Assembly: GCF_000230835.1 (NCBI RefSeq)
Contig: NZ_CM001240.1
Span: forward strand, 5,664,279-5,728,278
Direction of reading: 5' to 3'
Source of the DNA: Clostridium sp. DL-VIII
Lineage (GTDB): Bacteria > Bacillota > Clostridia > Clostridiales > Clostridiaceae
Length of the DNA stretch: 64,000 bases
A model generated the notes under the pieces. That model was not told where the DNA came from and did no database searches. It saw only the letters and a list, made by a program, of their open reading frames with translations. Every line of letters starts with the position of its first letter. Position 1 is the stretch's first letter. This document shows, one piece after another, positions 18,424 to 28,162 of this stretch. Position numbers and translations under genes: made by a program.

Positions 18424-19290
18424 TTATTCTTCATCATAAAAGTCTAAAAACGAATGTTTTTCTTCACCTTTTTGCCATCCTAATATAGAATCCATACTAA
18501 CATTTTCTGCTGCTTTAAAAATAGATTTTTCTACTCCATTAAAATTTTTCTTTAATTCTTTAATTAAATCTTTTATTTCATATCTTTTGTTTCCTATTCG
18601 TTCCGCTGCAACCATACATGCACAGTTTAGCGGCCATATTCCGCTATAATTTATAAATCTCTTTATATCCTCTTCTTCAATATAATACATTGGTCTTATT
18701 AACTCTAAGTTTTCAAAGTTTTTTGCCTTCAATTTAGGAAGCATTGTTTTAAAATTACCTCCATATAGTATATTCAGCATAGTTGTTTCAATTACATCAT
18801 TGTAATGATGACCTAATGCAAGCTTATTGCACCCAAATTCCTGTGCTTTAGCATAAAGAGATCCCCTTCTCATTCTTGCACACAAATAACACGGGTAATC
18901 TTTAGCCATTTTATCAACTACATCAAAAATACCAGATTCATATATATGAATTGGAATATTCAAATGTTCACAGTTTTCTATTAATAATTTTTTTATATCT
19001 GGATGATAGCCTGGGTCCATTGCTAGAAATACTAATTCAAACTTCACCTGACCATGTCTTTGCAATTCTTGAAATAATTTTGCCATTAATATACTATCTT
19101 TTCCTCCAGATATACCGACAGCAATCTTATCTCCTTCTTCAATTAAATTATAGTCTTTAACAGCTTTTATAAACTTGCTCCATATATGTTTTCTATAACC
19201 TTTAATGATACTTTTTTCAATATCCTGTAGTGGTTTTTTCTCTCCCTCTGGTATAATCCTAGGGCATCCTTTTCCTGCAATTGTACTCAT
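18424..19290 (-). CDS. TtcA-family PP-loop ATPase (tRNA 2-thiolation type)
   Basis: This 288-residue protein has the PP-loop SGGKDS (GISGGKDSILM) that activates the tRNA base with ATP. It also has paired cysteines YPCYLC and NCACM that could hold an Fe-S cluster, as in TtcA. TtcA makes 2-thiocytidine at position 32 of some tRNAs; several clostridial paralogues of this family have untested targets, so the substrate is inferred. An N-terminal extension of about 25 residues (KGCPRIIPEGEKKPL) precedes the fold. Length is near the family norm. It is the first gene of a short unit with DUF4250. Confidence 0.8.
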   Translation of the reverse strand: MSTIAGKGCPRIIPEGEKKPLQDIEKSIIKGYRKHIWSKFIKAVKDYNLIEEGDKIAVGISGGKDSILMAKLFQELQRHGQVKFELVFLAMDPGYHPDIKKLLIENCEHLNIPIHIYESGIFDVVDKMAKDYPCYLCARMRRGSLYAKAQEFGCNKLALGHHYNDVIETTMLNILYGGNFKTMLPKLKAKNFENLELIRPMYYIEEEDIKRFINYSGIWPLNCACMVAAERIGNKRYEIKDLIKELKKNFNGVEKSIFKAAENVSMDSILGWQKGEEKHSFLDFYDEE

Positions 19291-19427
19291 TATTTTATTT
19301 CTCCTTATTATATTAATAGCACTCCAATATTCATACTAATTATTTTATTTAAATTGTTAACTGAATAATTATCTTTACTTAAAAAGTTTATAATGAACAT
19401 ATAGAATTTACAAGTACTTTTGCAATT

Positions 19428-19522
19428 AGGCACATGAAAATAAATAACAGCTCCAAAGTTGCCTTGAATATTTTTCATTAGGCAAGGATGTAAAAGGACT
19501 TGTTATTTATTTAATTGTGCCT
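19428..19522. repeat. REP-like element copy B
   Basis: The left end is AGGCACATGAAAATAAATAAC and the right end GTTATTTATTTAATTGTGCCT, the inverse orientation to copy A. Its right end reaches the first base of the tenI/thiE stop codon (TAA at 19522-19524). Confidence 0.8.
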
Positions 19523-20172
19523 TATCCAATTATCTCCTCAATTAAAGCTTTAGGACTTTCAGCTTCCATAAGACTTGACATAATAGCAATCCCACCTGCC
19601 CCTGAATTTATTACTTCTTTAAAATTACTCTTATCTATTCCACCAAGGCCAATAACAGGAATATCTATTTCTTTAGTAAGCTTTTCTATTTCTTTAATCC
19701 CTCTAGGAGGAACCCCTTTCTTGCAATCAGTCTTAAATACATGGCCATAAATAACATAATCTGCTCCCAAATTATAGGCTTGTATCCCTTCATCAAAACT
19801 ATGTATTGAAACACCTATCATTTTATATTTCTTATATTCTTTCCCTCTAAATCTAAAATTATCCCCTGTTGCTTCCATACTTTTTAGATTTTCTGTATAA
19901 AACTTCTCGTTAATACCTAAAAAATCTTTAAATGATAGTTGAATTCCATCTGCATTTACTCGTTCTGCTACCTCTTCATTTGAATTTATAATTACTTTTA
20001 TATCAGTATTCTCAAGTTCCTTTTTTACTTTTAAAGCTGTTTCCAATAATTCTCCACTTTCTAAATCTTTTTCCCTTATCATTAAATAATTTATCTTCGA
20101 TTTGGCTATTTTTCTTATTTGTTCATAAAAATCTAAACATAATTTTCTATTAGTTATTCCAATTATAATCAT
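19522..20172 (-). CDS. ThiE/TenI-family protein (thiamine phosphate synthase or thiazole tautomerase)
   Basis: This 216-residue TIM-barrel protein belongs to the ThiE/TenI family. The phosphate-binding end is clear (YGHVFKTDCKKG, VIGLGGID, GGIAIMSSLM). The usual ThiE pyrimidine-site phrase HxGQxD is replaced by IQLSFKD, so I lean to TenI, the thiazole tautomerase, or a divergent ThiE. It follows thiF under the TPP riboswitch, after a 217-base gap. ThiG and ThiH, which normally sit with ThiF, are not in the window. Copy B of the REP-like family abuts its stop codon. Confidence 0.72.
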   Translation of the reverse strand: MIIIGITNRKLCLDFYEQIRKIAKSKINYLMIREKDLESGELLETALKVKKELENTDIKVIINSNEEVAERVNADGIQLSFKDFLGINEKFYTENLKSMEATGDNFRFRGKEYKKYKMIGVSIHSFDEGIQAYNLGADYVIYGHVFKTDCKKGVPPRGIKEIEKLTKEIDIPVIGLGGIDKSNFKEVINSGAGGIAIMSSLMEAESPKALIEEIIG

Positions 20173-20389
20173 AACTTTATTTTCTCCTTACTATATATTT
20201 TCTTCAATATTTAAAACTTACAAAACATTTATATAATATGTTGAAAACACTAATTTATCTAAAATAATTAATTTTATAAGTTAAAAGTTAAAGGAAAAAC
20301 ATATAGAGTTTTCAAAATATTATTTTATAAATCTATTACTGCGATTTTATAACCAACTCATAACTTATAATTCATAACTGTAAGCTGCT

Positions 20390-21196
20390 TTAAACTTCTT
20401 CTTCGCCTAAAATCAGTCTAAGTGCCATGTTCGCTTCATGACAGGCTGCAATACCAACTCTAGGTGCCATCAATCCTTCATTTATTTTTGCTTCATTTTC
20501 AAAATCTCCACACATATATAATCTGGAGTTCATCTTTTTACTGACTATCAAATTATTAGAATAATAACCTGCCATACCTGATGCTGAAATTATTTTTGGT
20601 CTTTGAGTTTGAAGTAAAACTTCCCTTACTATCATGGCTTTATTTTCTGCTCCATCAAAGGCTTCAATTACTATATCCATGTCTTCAAATAATTCTTTAA
20701 TATTATCAGGTCCTACACAAGCATCAATTTTTTGAACTTCTATAAATGGATTAATTTCATCAAGAATATCTTTTAAAGCATCACATTTCTTCATGCCAAT
20801 ATTCTTAATAAAATATTGCTGTCTATTTAAATTACTAGGTTCAACAACATCAAAGTCAATTATTTTCAAATGTCCAACACCAATTCGTCCAAGAGCCAAT
20901 GCTACTGTTGAACCCAGCCCTCCAAGTCCAGCAATCGCAACTTTAGCCTGCTTTACCTTTTCGTGCACTTTAGGTGTATGTCTGCTTACCATTAAAGCCT
21001 CTAATTCCTCTTTACTTGGAATTTCTCCTCTTTTAATTAATGTAAGCTTATCTCCTTCGCTCAAAGTGTAGTCTGATTTAATAGGAAATCCATTTAATAT
21101 AACTATATCGGCATCACTTTTTATTTTATCTCTAATTTCAAATGCAGTAGCATTTTCCTTTTCCAAAACCTCTTTTTCATTTACTATTATTTTCAA
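20390..21196 (-). CDS. thiF: ThiF family 2: sulfur-carrier adenylyltransferase with an N-terminal ThiS-like domain
   Basis: This 268-residue protein has an N-terminal ubiquitin-like ThiS-type domain (residues 1-66, including VILNGFPIKSDYTLSEGD). It ends in KRGEIPS rather than a C-terminal Gly-Gly. The E1-like domain follows with the ATP site GLGGLGS and FDVVEPSNLNRQQY. This matches the anaerobe-type ThiF family 2, which activates ThiS for thiazole sulfur transfer. It is the first gene after the TPP riboswitch, with tenI/thiE downstream. No separate thiS, thiG or thiH is present here, so those steps must be encoded elsewhere or be missing. Confidence 0.87.
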   Translation of the reverse strand: MKIIVNEKEVLEKENATAFEIRDKIKSDADIVILNGFPIKSDYTLSEGDKLTLIKRGEIPSKEELEALMVSRHTPKVHEKVKQAKVAIAGLGGLGSTVALALGRIGVGHLKIIDFDVVEPSNLNRQQYFIKNIGMKKCDALKDILDEINPFIEVQKIDACVGPDNIKELFEDMDIVIEAFDGAENKAMIVREVLLQTQRPKIISASGMAGYYSNNLIVSKKMNSRLYMCGDFENEAKINEGLMAPRVGIAACHEANMALRLILGEEEV

Positions 21197-21313
21197 AACT
21201 AATCCCTCCTAAATTTAGTGTAATATATTTTACTTTTTATCCTTCCTGGTTGTTAAACCGTAATAAAATAACTTGTTCACCGATTTAACTTCCTTATGAT
21301 TTCTCTTAAAATA

Positions 21314-21341
21314 AAAAGAGACTCTTCCCTAGGAAAAGTCT
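21314..21341 (-). terminator. Terminator of the TPP riboswitch leader
   Basis: AGACTTTTCC and GGAAGAGTCT form a stem followed by TTTTTA on the minus strand. It is placed between the TPP aptamer and thiF, which implies control at transcription. Confidence 0.85.
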
Positions 21342-21382
21342 TCTAAATTTCTATTTATTAAATAAATTAAATTCATTTATTG

Positions 21383-21473
21383 CTTCCCTACGGTGGTATT
21401 AGCCACATCAGGTTAAAAGAGTTAAAGCAAATATAGCTTTTCTCAGCCAATTTTATTTGGCACCCCTAGCCTC
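21383..21473 (-). promoter_or_regulatory. TPP (THI-box) riboswitch upstream of thiF
   Basis: Read on the minus strand: GAGGCTAGGGGTGCC, then GGCTGAGA, then TTTAACCTGAT and the closing GCTAATACCACCGTAGGGAAG. These are the conserved blocks of the thiamine pyrophosphate aptamer. A likely promoter (TTGTTA, 17 bases, TAAAAT) lies just upstream. Confidence 0.95.
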
Positions 21474-21545
21474 TATTTATTTTTACTTATTATATTAATT
21501 TTATATTATCATTTTATTAATAACAATTCAAATTATTTATATAGG

Positions 21546-21610
21546 AATAGCAGGTAAAGAAAACTTATTATTTTCTTATTTTTATATAAAGATATCCGAA
21601 ACCTGCTATT
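21546..21610. other. Long-loop dyad upstream of the PspC gene
   Basis: AATAGCAGGT and ACCTGCTATT pair across a loop of about 46 bases. It lies between the TPP leader and the plus-strand pspC gene. It may be a leader structure or part of a small repeat; I cannot assign it. Confidence 0.4.
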
Positions 21611-21693
21611 AATTAAAAATTTCTGTGTTTATAATATATTTAACAATAGATCACCTTTATTAAAATTAGAATATAATTTGGAGGATAAATATA

Positions 21694-21918
21694 ATGTTTG
21701 AAAATAAAAAACTATATAAAGATGTTTCAAGAAAAAAGATTTGCGGAGTACTTGTTGGGGTTTCTGATTATATAAGCGGAGATGTTACCTTAGTTCGCAT
21801 ATTGTTTATCTTATTATCTATAAAATTTCTTCCTGTCTGCATTGTAATCTACTTTATATGTGCACTCATTATGCCTGATAAACAAGACATCTTTAAGGAT
21901 CAAAGTCCAAACCAATAA
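21694..21918 (+). CDS. PspC-domain small membrane protein
   Basis: This 74-residue protein is a bare PspC domain. A short basic start (NKKLYKDVSRKKICGVLVG) leads to DYISGDVTLVRILFILLS and a second hydrophobic stretch (CIVIYFICALIMPD). PspC domains act in membrane-stress sensing, originally the phage shock response, and in clostridia often stand alone. No pspA is near. TTGGAGGA precedes the ATG. It is a single gene, with the ECF S-component next on the same strand. Confidence 0.85.
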   Translation: MFENKKLYKDVSRKKICGVLVGVSDYISGDVTLVRILFILLSIKFLPVCIVIYFICALIMPDKQDIFKDQSPNQ

Positions 21919-21933
21919 CTTTCATTAAAATTA

Positions 21934-21961
21934 TTGAACTTTTTTTCAAAAGTGGTAAAAT
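21934..21961 (+). promoter_or_regulatory. Putative promoter of the ECF S-component gene
   Basis: TTGAAC, a 16-base spacer and TAAAAT lie about 100 bases before the chosen start codon. This is a pattern match only. Confidence 0.45.
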
Positions 21962-22059
21962 ACTAGATGTCGGTATTCCTTATAGAAACTGAACGGAAAT
22001 TCGTATATAGATTTTTCCGAATTATATCCACATTACGGAATAAGAACGGAGGTATTTTA

Positions 22060-22650
22060 ATGGAAAGAAGTAATATTAAACCAAAATTTTCAGTTAGACA
22101 GATAGCAATGATAGGTATGTTGTCTTCCATTTCTATTTTCTTAGGATTAACAGGATTAGGTTTTATTCCAATCCCACCTGTAAAAGCTACTATTATGCAT
22201 ATTCCTGTAATTATAGGTGCAATTGTTGAAGGTCCAATTGTAGGTGCTTTAGTTGGACTAGTCTTTGGATTATTTTCAATGTATCAAGCTTTTACAACTC
22301 CACTACCAACATCATTCCTTTTTTGGAATCCTATAATAGCTTTGATTCCTAGGATTTTAATTGGAGTTGTAGCATATTATGTGTATATTCTTTTAAAAAA
22401 TGCAATTAAAAAACAGAGTATTAGTATCGGTATTGCCGCATTATGTGCGACTTTAACAAATACAATCGGAGTTTTAGGATTAGCCTATTTAATCTACTTA
22501 GATAGATATTCAGCTGCTCTTGGAATAGATAGAGCAATTGCCGGAACTACTATTGCTACAATCGGAGTCACAAACGGAATTCCAGAAGCCATAGTAAGTG
22601 CTGTAATATGTATTCCTGTTATAGTTGCTATACAAAAAATGAAAAAATAA
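22060..22650 (+). CDS. ECF transporter S-component (vitamin uptake, possibly pantothenate type)
   Basis: This 196-residue protein has about six membrane helices. A basic, alanine-poor N-terminus (SVRQIAMIGML) is followed by GFIPIPPVKATIMHIPVIIGAIVEGP, the signature region of energy-coupling-factor substrate-binding subunits. The family binds a vitamin and works with a shared EcfA-EcfA'-EcfT module encoded elsewhere. The sequence style recalls PanT, but the substrate is not proven. I chose the ATG at 22060 with ACGGAGG nine bases upstream; longer upstream reading has no ribosome site. A terminator follows. Confidence 0.82.
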   Translation: MERSNIKPKFSVRQIAMIGMLSSISIFLGLTGLGFIPIPPVKATIMHIPVIIGAIVEGPIVGALVGLVFGLFSMYQAFTTPLPTSFLFWNPIIALIPRILIGVVAYYVYILLKNAIKKQSISIGIAALCATLTNTIGVLGLAYLIYLDRYSAALGIDRAIAGTTIATIGVTNGIPEAIVSAVICIPVIVAIQKMKK

Positions 22651-22682
22651 TGTAATAATATTTAATTATTACTCTTTAATGA

Positions 22683-22720
22683 TGACCAATGATTTTAATT
22701 AACTTTATTATCCTTGGTCA
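22683..22720 (+). terminator. Terminator after the ECF S-component gene
   Basis: TGACCAA and TTGGTCA pair across an AT loop, followed by TTTATTTAT. Confidence 0.65.
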
Positions 22721-22760
22721 TTTATTTATATAAATTTTTATTATAAGGAGCATTTTATTT

Positions 22761-23729
22761 ATGAAAGAAATAAAGTTTTGTGATATAGATGGTATTAAGC
22801 TTGGTCATGCTGAAAATAGAGAAGGTGGTACTGGCTGCTCAGTTATTATATGTGAAAAAGGTGCTACTGGTGGTGTTGATGTTCGTGGTGGAGCACCTGG
22901 AACTCGTGAAACTGATTTGCTTGATCCAATGGAAATGGTAGATAAAGTTCATTCTGTAGTTTTGTCTGGAGGAAGTGCCTTCGGATTAGATGCTGCCTCT
23001 GGCGTAATGGAATATTTAGAAAAGAAAGATATAGGCTTTGATGTAACTGTTGCTAAAGTTCCAATTGTATGTGAAGCTGTGTTATTCGATTTAGCCTTTG
23101 GTGATCCAAAAATAAGACCAGATAAGGAAATGGGATTTAAAGCATGTATTAATTCTGAAATCTATACTGATGATATAAATGGAAATATCGGTGCAGGATA
23201 CGGTGCAACTGTAGGTAAATTTCTCGGTCCTGCTTACTCTATGAAAGGTGGACTTGGAACCTATGCAATAAAAGTCGGCGAGCTTGAAGTTGGTGCCATA
23301 GTAGCTGTAAATTGCTTAGGTGATGTAATTGATCCTTCTAACCTTAGCATTATTGCCGGTGCATATGATAGTAAAAATAAAGTTTTTTTAGATACTGAAC
23401 GCTTAATTCTTGAGAATTTTCAAAATCCCAAAAATCCATTTAAGGGAAACACAACCATAGGTGTTATAGTAACAAATGCAGATTTTACAAAAGCTGAAGC
23501 AAATAAAGTGGCTTCAATGGCTCACAATGGTTACGGAAGAACTATGAGACCTGCTCATACAATGTTTGATGGAGATACTATATTTACAATGGCAACAAAT
23601 AAAGTTAAGTGTGACGTCACAACTGTAGGCATGTTAGCTGCTAAAGTCATGGAAAAAGCTATAATCCGTGGCGTTAAATCTGCACAGGGATTATTTAATG
23701 TTCCTAGTTTTTCAGATATAAATAATTAG
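22761..23729 (+). CDS. P1-family peptidase (DmpA/BapA-like aminopeptidase)
   Basis: This 322-residue enzyme of the DmpA fold has the family signatures GGVDVRGGAPGTRETDLL near the N-terminus and LSGGSAFGLDAASGV. A GNTTIGVIVTNA segment near residue 233 is where the precursor is normally cut, making a Ser or Thr the new N-terminal nucleophile (Thr here). Known members act on small peptides, beta-amino acid peptides or D-esters. The natural substrate is not known. The ATG follows AAGGAGC. The gene converges with clpB across a strong bidirectional terminator. Confidence 0.88.
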   Translation: MKEIKFCDIDGIKLGHAENREGGTGCSVIICEKGATGGVDVRGGAPGTRETDLLDPMEMVDKVHSVVLSGGSAFGLDAASGVMEYLEKKDIGFDVTVAKVPIVCEAVLFDLAFGDPKIRPDKEMGFKACINSEIYTDDINGNIGAGYGATVGKFLGPAYSMKGGLGTYAIKVGELEVGAIVAVNCLGDVIDPSNLSIIAGAYDSKNKVFLDTERLILENFQNPKNPFKGNTTIGVIVTNADFTKAEANKVASMAHNGYGRTMRPAHTMFDGDTIFTMATNKVKCDVTTVGMLAAKVMEKAIIRGVKSAQGLFNVPSFSDINN

Positions 23730-23739
23730 TCAAAAATTT

Positions 23740-23781
23740 AATCCGGTTATTTAAAACGCTGCTGTTTTAAATAACCGGATT
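23740..23781. terminator. Bidirectional terminator between the P1 peptidase gene and clpB
   Basis: A perfect 18-bp stem pairs AATCCGGTTATTTAAAAC with its inverse around GCTGCT. It lies between convergent genes. Confidence 0.88.
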
Positions 23782-23790
23782 AATTATATA

Positions 23791-26400
23791 TTATTGATTT
23801 TTTAATGATATTGGTGTTATTACAATTTCATCACCATTTCTATCAATTCTAACCTTTGAACCGTAAGTTAATTCACCTTTTATTATCATCCTTGCAAGTC
23901 TGTTTTCTAAGGTGTTTTGAATATATCTCTTAAGTGGTCTTGCTCCATAGACTACATCATAGCCTTCTCTCGCCATTATTGTTTCAGCTTCATCTGTAAC
24001 TTCTATTTCTATATTCTTATCTTTTAATCTTGAACTTACATCTTTTAAGAATATATCTATAATTCTCTTTATACCAATTTCAGTCAATGGTTTAAACATT
24101 ATAGTATCATCTACTCTATTTAAAAATTCTGGTTTAAATCTTGATTTTAGAACACTCATTACCTTTGTTTTAATTTCTTCTTCAACATGATTTTCATTTT
24201 TATTTTCTAGCAAGTATTCACTTCCAATGTTCGAAGTCATAATTATTATAGTATTCTTAAAATCAACTGTTTTACCTTTGTTATCAGTCAATCTACCATC
24301 ATCTAATATTTGAAGGAATATATTAAATACATCTTCATGTGCTTTTTCAATTTCATCAAATAAAATTACACTGTATGGTTTTCTTCTTACTGCTTCAGTT
24401 AATTGTCCTCCTTCATCATAACCTACATATCCTGGAGGCGCTCCAACTAACCTAGATACAGAATGTTTTTCCATATACTCTGACATATCTATACGAATAA
24501 TGCTTTCTTCAGAATCAAATAAATTCCTAGCTAGAGTCTTTGCAAGCTCTGTTTTTCCTACACCTGTTGGTCCTAAAAATATGAACGAACCTATTGGCCT
24601 ATTAATATCCTTAAGCCCTGCTCTTGCTCTAAGTATAGCATTAGTTACAGCTTCAACTGCTTCACCCTGCCCTATTACTCTCTTATTCATTTCTTCTTCT
24701 AATCTTAAAAGTTTCTCTCTTTCTCCTTCAAGTAAATTACTTACTGGAATTCCAGTCCATTTTGAAAGAACAGCTGAAACTTCCTGTTCAGTAACTTCCT
24801 CTTTTAGCAAGGCTCCCTCATAATTATCTCGAAGTTCAATTTCTTTTTGCTTAATTTGCTCTTCTAGTGCAGGAATCTTACTGTACTGAATTTCAGCGAC
24901 TTTATTATAATCAAAGTTTCTCTGAGCAGCTTCTATCTCTCCCCTTGCATCGTCTAGCTGACTTTTTAAGGTTTTTATAGCCGTAATCTGCTCTTTCTCT
25001 TTTGTATATTTAGCAGTCATTTCATCATTTTTTTCTTTAAGCTCCGCAAGTTCTTTTTCAAGATCTTCTAATCTTTTTTGTGAGCCTTCATCCTTCTCTT
25101 TAACTAAAGCTTCTTTTTCAATTTCTAATTTGAATATCTTTCTTCTTATTACATCAAGCTCTGTTGGAAGCGAATCAATTTCTGATCTTATCATTGCTCC
25201 AGCTTCATCAATTAGATCAATTGCTTTGTCTGGCATATATCTGTCTTGAATGTATCTATCTGATAGTTTTGCTGCAGCTACTATTGCTGAATCATGAATT
25301 CTAATCCCGTGATGAATTTCAAATCTTTCTTTTAATCCTCTAAGTATTGCTATTGTATCATCAACTGTAGGTTCGTCAATAATTACTGGTTGAAATCTTC
25401 TTTCTAAAGCCTTATCCTTTTCAATATATTTTCTATATTCATCAAAGGTTGTAGCACCAATACAGTGAAGTTCTCCTCTTGCAAGTAATGGCTTTATCAA
25501 ATTTCCAGCATCCATAGCTCCATCAGTTTTACCTGCTCCAACTATAGTATGAATCTCATCAATAAATAATAGTATTCTACCTTCACTGCTTTGAACTTCT
25601 TTTAATACTGCTTTTAATCTTTCTTCAAATTCACCTCTATACTTTGCTCCAGCTATTAATGATCCCATATCTAATGAGAAAATGATTTTATCTTTTAAGC
25701 CTTCTGGAACATCACCTCTTACTATCCTTTCAGCTAATCCTTCAATAATTGCTGTCTTACCAACTCCAGGTTCTCCTATTAATACTGGATTATTTTTTGT
25801 TCTCCTAGAAAGAATTCTTATGGTTCTTCTTATTTCTTCATCTCTTCCTATAACAGGATCAAGTTTATGCTTTTTAGCAAGGTCAACTAGGTTAGTTCCA
25901 TATTTAGCTAAAGCATCATATGTTCCTTCTGGATCTTGTGTCTCAACTCTTTGATTTCCTCTTACTTCTGAAAGAACTTTCAAAAAATTGTCTTTAGTTA
26001 TACCATAATCCTTTAATATTTTTGAAACCTGGCTATTCTTTCCTACATCCATGATAGCAAGCATTAAATGTTCAACACTTACATATGAATCCTCAAATTG
26101 CTTTGAAAATTCTTCTGCTTTAATTAAAGCTTCTTCTATTTTTCTAGTAATATATACATTACCAATACCTTCTCCTTGAACTTTAGGCATGGAATCCAAT
26201 TCTTTATTTATAGAATCTTTTATATTCTTCATAGGTACGCCCATTTTGGTAAAAATATTTGGTACCAATCCATCATCTTGTTCTACTAATGCTGAAAAAA
26301 GATGAATTAAATCTATTTGTTGATGATTGAATTTAACTGCTATAGCATTAGCGTCATTTAATGCCTGTTGTACTCTTAATGTCATTTTATCAATATTCAT
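23791..26400 (-). CDS. clpB: ClpB disaggregase chaperone
   Basis: This Hsp104/ClpB ATPase of about 869 residues rescues aggregated proteins with DnaK. The N-domain repeat fills residues 1-145. AAA-1 has Walker [10 protein letters not shown] near 200 and Walker [11 protein letters not shown]. The coiled M-domain spans roughly 400-520 and is rich in Lys/Glu. AAA-2 has Walker [10 protein letters not shown] near 600 and Walker [13 protein letters not shown] chose the ATG at 26400 (MNIDKMTLR), preceded by GGAGGA; an in-frame upstream codon at 26430 lacks a site. Length is normal. A CtsR operator covers its promoter, so heat-shock control is likely. Confidence 0.96.
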   Translation of the reverse strand: MNIDKMTLRVQQALNDANAIAVKFNHQQIDLIHLFSALVEQDDGLVPNIFTKMGVPMKNIKDSINKELDSMPKVQGEGIGNVYITRKIEEALIKAEEFSKQFEDSYVSVEHLMLAIMDVGKNSQVSKILKDYGITKDNFLKVLSEVRGNQRVETQDPEGTYDALAKYGTNLVDLAKKHKLDPVIGRDEEIRRTIRILSRRTKNNPVLIGEPGVGKTAIIEGLAERIVRGDVPEGLKDKIIFSLDMGSLIAGAKYRGEFEERLKAVLKEVQSSEGRILLFIDEIHTIVGAGKTDGAMDAGNLIKPLLARGELHCIGATTFDEYRKYIEKDKALERRFQPVIIDEPTVDDTIAILRGLKERFEIHHGIRIHDSAIVAAAKLSDRYIQDRYMPDKAIDLIDEAGAMIRSEIDSLPTELDVIRRKIFKLEIEKEALVKEKDEGSQKRLEDLEKELAELKEKNDEMTAKYTKEKEQITAIKTLKSQLDDARGEIEAAQRNFDYNKVAEIQYSKIPALEEQIKQKEIELRDNYEGALLKEEVTEQEVSAVLSKWTGIPVSNLLEGEREKLLRLEEEMNKRVIGQGEAVEAVTNAILRARAGLKDINRPIGSFIFLGPTGVGKTELAKTLARNLFDSEESIIRIDMSEYMEKHSVSRLVGAPPGYVGYDEGGQLTEAVRRKPYSVILFDEIEKAHEDVFNIFLQILDDGRLTDNKGKTVDFKNTIIIMTSNIGSEYLLENKNENHVEEEIKTKVMSVLKSRFKPEFLNRVDDTIMFKPLTEIGIKRIIDIFLKDVSSRLKDKNIEIEVTDEAETIMAREGYDVVYGARPLKRYIQNTLENRLARMIIKGELTYGSKVRIDRNGDEIVITPISLKNQ

Positions 26401-26558
26401 ATCTATTCCTCCAATCTTATAAATAAACAAATCAATAACTTGATTTATTACTTGTAATTTTTAGATTATACTACTTACAGTTATAACTTATGATTTAAAA
26501 AGGAAGTTAAACTGTGTACTGCTAATTGCAAACTGTTTATAGTTTTTCTTCTGTATAT

Positions 26559-26588
26559 ATAATAATATATTGGTCAAAGAAAGTCAAA
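26559..26588 (-). promoter_or_regulatory. clpB promoter with overlapping CtsR operator
   Basis: On the minus strand TTGACT, a 17-base spacer and TATTAT form a promoter. On the plus strand 26572-26588 reads GGTCAAAGAAAGTCAAA, an exact fit to the CtsR heptad repeat RGTCAAA-NAN-RGTCAAA. The operator covers the -35 element, so CtsR binding should block transcription until heat stress. The ctsR gene itself is not in the window. Confidence 0.9.
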
Positions 26589-26634
26589 GTGTATTTGAAA
26601 TTAATTTAATTTATTTTTTTCAATAAAATAAAAA

Positions 26635-26717
26635 TGACAGGTTACTTTCTCCATAACTTAATAATATAAAATTATCATCTCATATTATTAATAAATTATG
26701 TTCAATCTAACCTATCA
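26635..26717 (-). terminator. Long terminator hairpin downstream of the XRE-TPR genes
   Basis: TGATAGGTTA pairs with TAACCTGTCA, with further AT pairing inside (TAATAATAT/ATATTATTA). TTTTTATTTTATT follows on the minus strand. Confidence 0.65.
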
Positions 26718-26777
26718 CGTAAAGTTCTATAAAATTTCTTTCTCTCACAATATATTTAACGAAAGCTTACACTAACA

Positions 26778-26848
26778 AGGCACATGAAAATAAATAACGA
26801 GTCCAAAATAGCCTTGCAAGCGGACTTGTTATTTATTTGATAGTGCCT
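26778..26848. repeat. REP-like element copy C
   Basis: AGGCACATGAAAATAAATAAC at the left and TTATTTATTTGATAGTGCCT at the right, 71 bases, in the same orientation as copy B. It is 17 bases from the stop codon of the XRE-TPR gene at 26865. Confidence 0.8.
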
Positions 26849-26864
26849 AATTATATAACTACTA

Positions 26865-28127
26865 TTAAATTTTCTTATCTACAGAAAAAGCTAAATTAAA
26901 ATACTTTAATGAATCTGTTGTTGATCCTAATTTATAATAAAGCTTTCCCATATCCATATAACGATTCTTTCTTTCTTCTCTTGTACCAAATTTAAATAAT
27001 GAATCTAAAGATAAATTCATGTATTTTTCAGCTTCCAGGTATCTATCCATTTTTTGAAGTATTATTCCTTTTAAATAATACGATTTTTCAATTAATTTTA
27101 TATTATTTGTAATAATTGCTTTATTTAATGATTCTTCTGTTATTTTACATGCTATTTCGTACTCTGAATCATCTATAAGAATTCCAGTGCAATAATTTAA
27201 AAATTCCACATTCTTTTCAATATTATCTCTTGGGAATATCTTAATTCCTTCCTCTATTTCCCTAATTGCCTTTTCTTTTTCACCAACCTCAAAATAATAC
27301 CTTCCATAATTTCCATGAGATAGTGCCAATAGAATAGGATTGTACTTTTGGTATTCGAAAGCTTTCTTCTTATATTTATCTACACAGTCTTTTTTTAATT
27401 TAATGCATATAGCTGCGTATATGTGATAAATTTTCCCCTTACTTTCATCACTCTTAAGATTATCAACATATTCTATAATTCCTGAGAGAATAGCATAAGC
27501 CTCATCTAATTTATTTAAATTTTGATAGCATAAAGCTTCATTATAGCTTATTAAGCAATATTCACTAATAACCATTTCTTTTTTCTGTTCGAACATTTCT
27601 CTGAGCTTACTATAATACGAAATTGCTTCTATATATTCTCCATTTTGAGAAAGATATCTAGCCATGTCTTTAAAATATATTATTGTATTTTCTTCTGTAT
27701 TATCTCTTTGATATAAATCATAGTATTGAGACACTATTAATTGAATATTTTCGACCTTATTTTCCTCTACATAGTAAGAGAATAATATATGTATTAGGTC
27801 GAAAGCTAAATCATAATACTTATACTTAAGTGCATAATTTAAATTATCTCTTAATTTATTTTCCGAATCAGTATCACATGAAACATTCTTTTTCATTATT
27901 TTTAAGTTATTAGATATTTGTTCATAAACATCTTCTATTAAATATTCTAAATCAATTTCAATTTTTTTCGCTATATATTTGAGTAATTCCTTATCTGCTT
28001 TGATCTTTCCATTCTCTATGCAGCTCATCTTAGCTATTGATATTTTATCTTCACATAATTCTTTTAATGTAATTCCCTTAAATATCCTAGCTCTTTTTAT
28101 TTTTTCACCAGTAGACAGTATTTCCAA
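26865..28127 (-). CDS. XRE-family HTH regulator with TPR sensor, paralogue 1
   Basis: This 420-residue protein has an N-terminal helix-turn-helix (residues 8-60, GEKIKRARIFKGITLKELCE, SIAKMSCIENGKIKADKE). Helical TPR-like repeats follow to the end (YYSKLREMFEQ, GNYGRYYFEVGEKEKAI). This layout is that of RRNPP-type regulators, many of which bind short signalling peptides. The start is TTG with GGGTGA upstream. It follows its paralogue by 35 bases, so the two are probably cotranscribed. No short secreted peptide gene was found beside it. Target genes are unknown. Confidence 0.78.
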   Translation of the reverse strand: MEILSTGEKIKRARIFKGITLKELCEDKISIAKMSCIENGKIKADKELLKYIAKKIEIDLEYLIEDVYEQISNNLKIMKKNVSCDTDSENKLRDNLNYALKYKYYDLAFDLIHILFSYYVEENKVENIQLIVSQYYDLYQRDNTEENTIIYFKDMARYLSQNGEYIEAISYYSKLREMFEQKKEMVISEYCLISYNEALCYQNLNKLDEAYAILSGIIEYVDNLKSDESKGKIYHIYAAICIKLKKDCVDKYKKKAFEYQKYNPILLALSHGNYGRYYFEVGEKEKAIREIEEGIKIFPRDNIEKNVEFLNYCTGILIDDSEYEIACKITEESLNKAIITNNIKLIEKSYYLKGIILQKMDRYLEAEKYMNLSLDSLFKFGTREERKNRYMDMGKLYYKLGSTTDSLKYFNLAFSVDKKI

Positions 28128-28162
28128 AATATATCACCCATTTACTCTTAGTTTTTTGCATT

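Larger units (their letters stand above)
26401..26864. other. Gene-free region between clpB and the XRE-TPR gene
   Basis: From right to left it holds REP-like copy C (26778-26848), a long AT-rich terminator hairpin (26635-26717), and the clpB promoter with a CtsR operator (26559-26588). No further gene was seen. Confidence 0.75.

Noticed and set aside
21967..22059. Longer start for the ECF S-component gene
   Set aside because: The extra 31 residues are not membrane-protein-like and have no ribosome site; ACGGAGG precedes the ATG at 22060.
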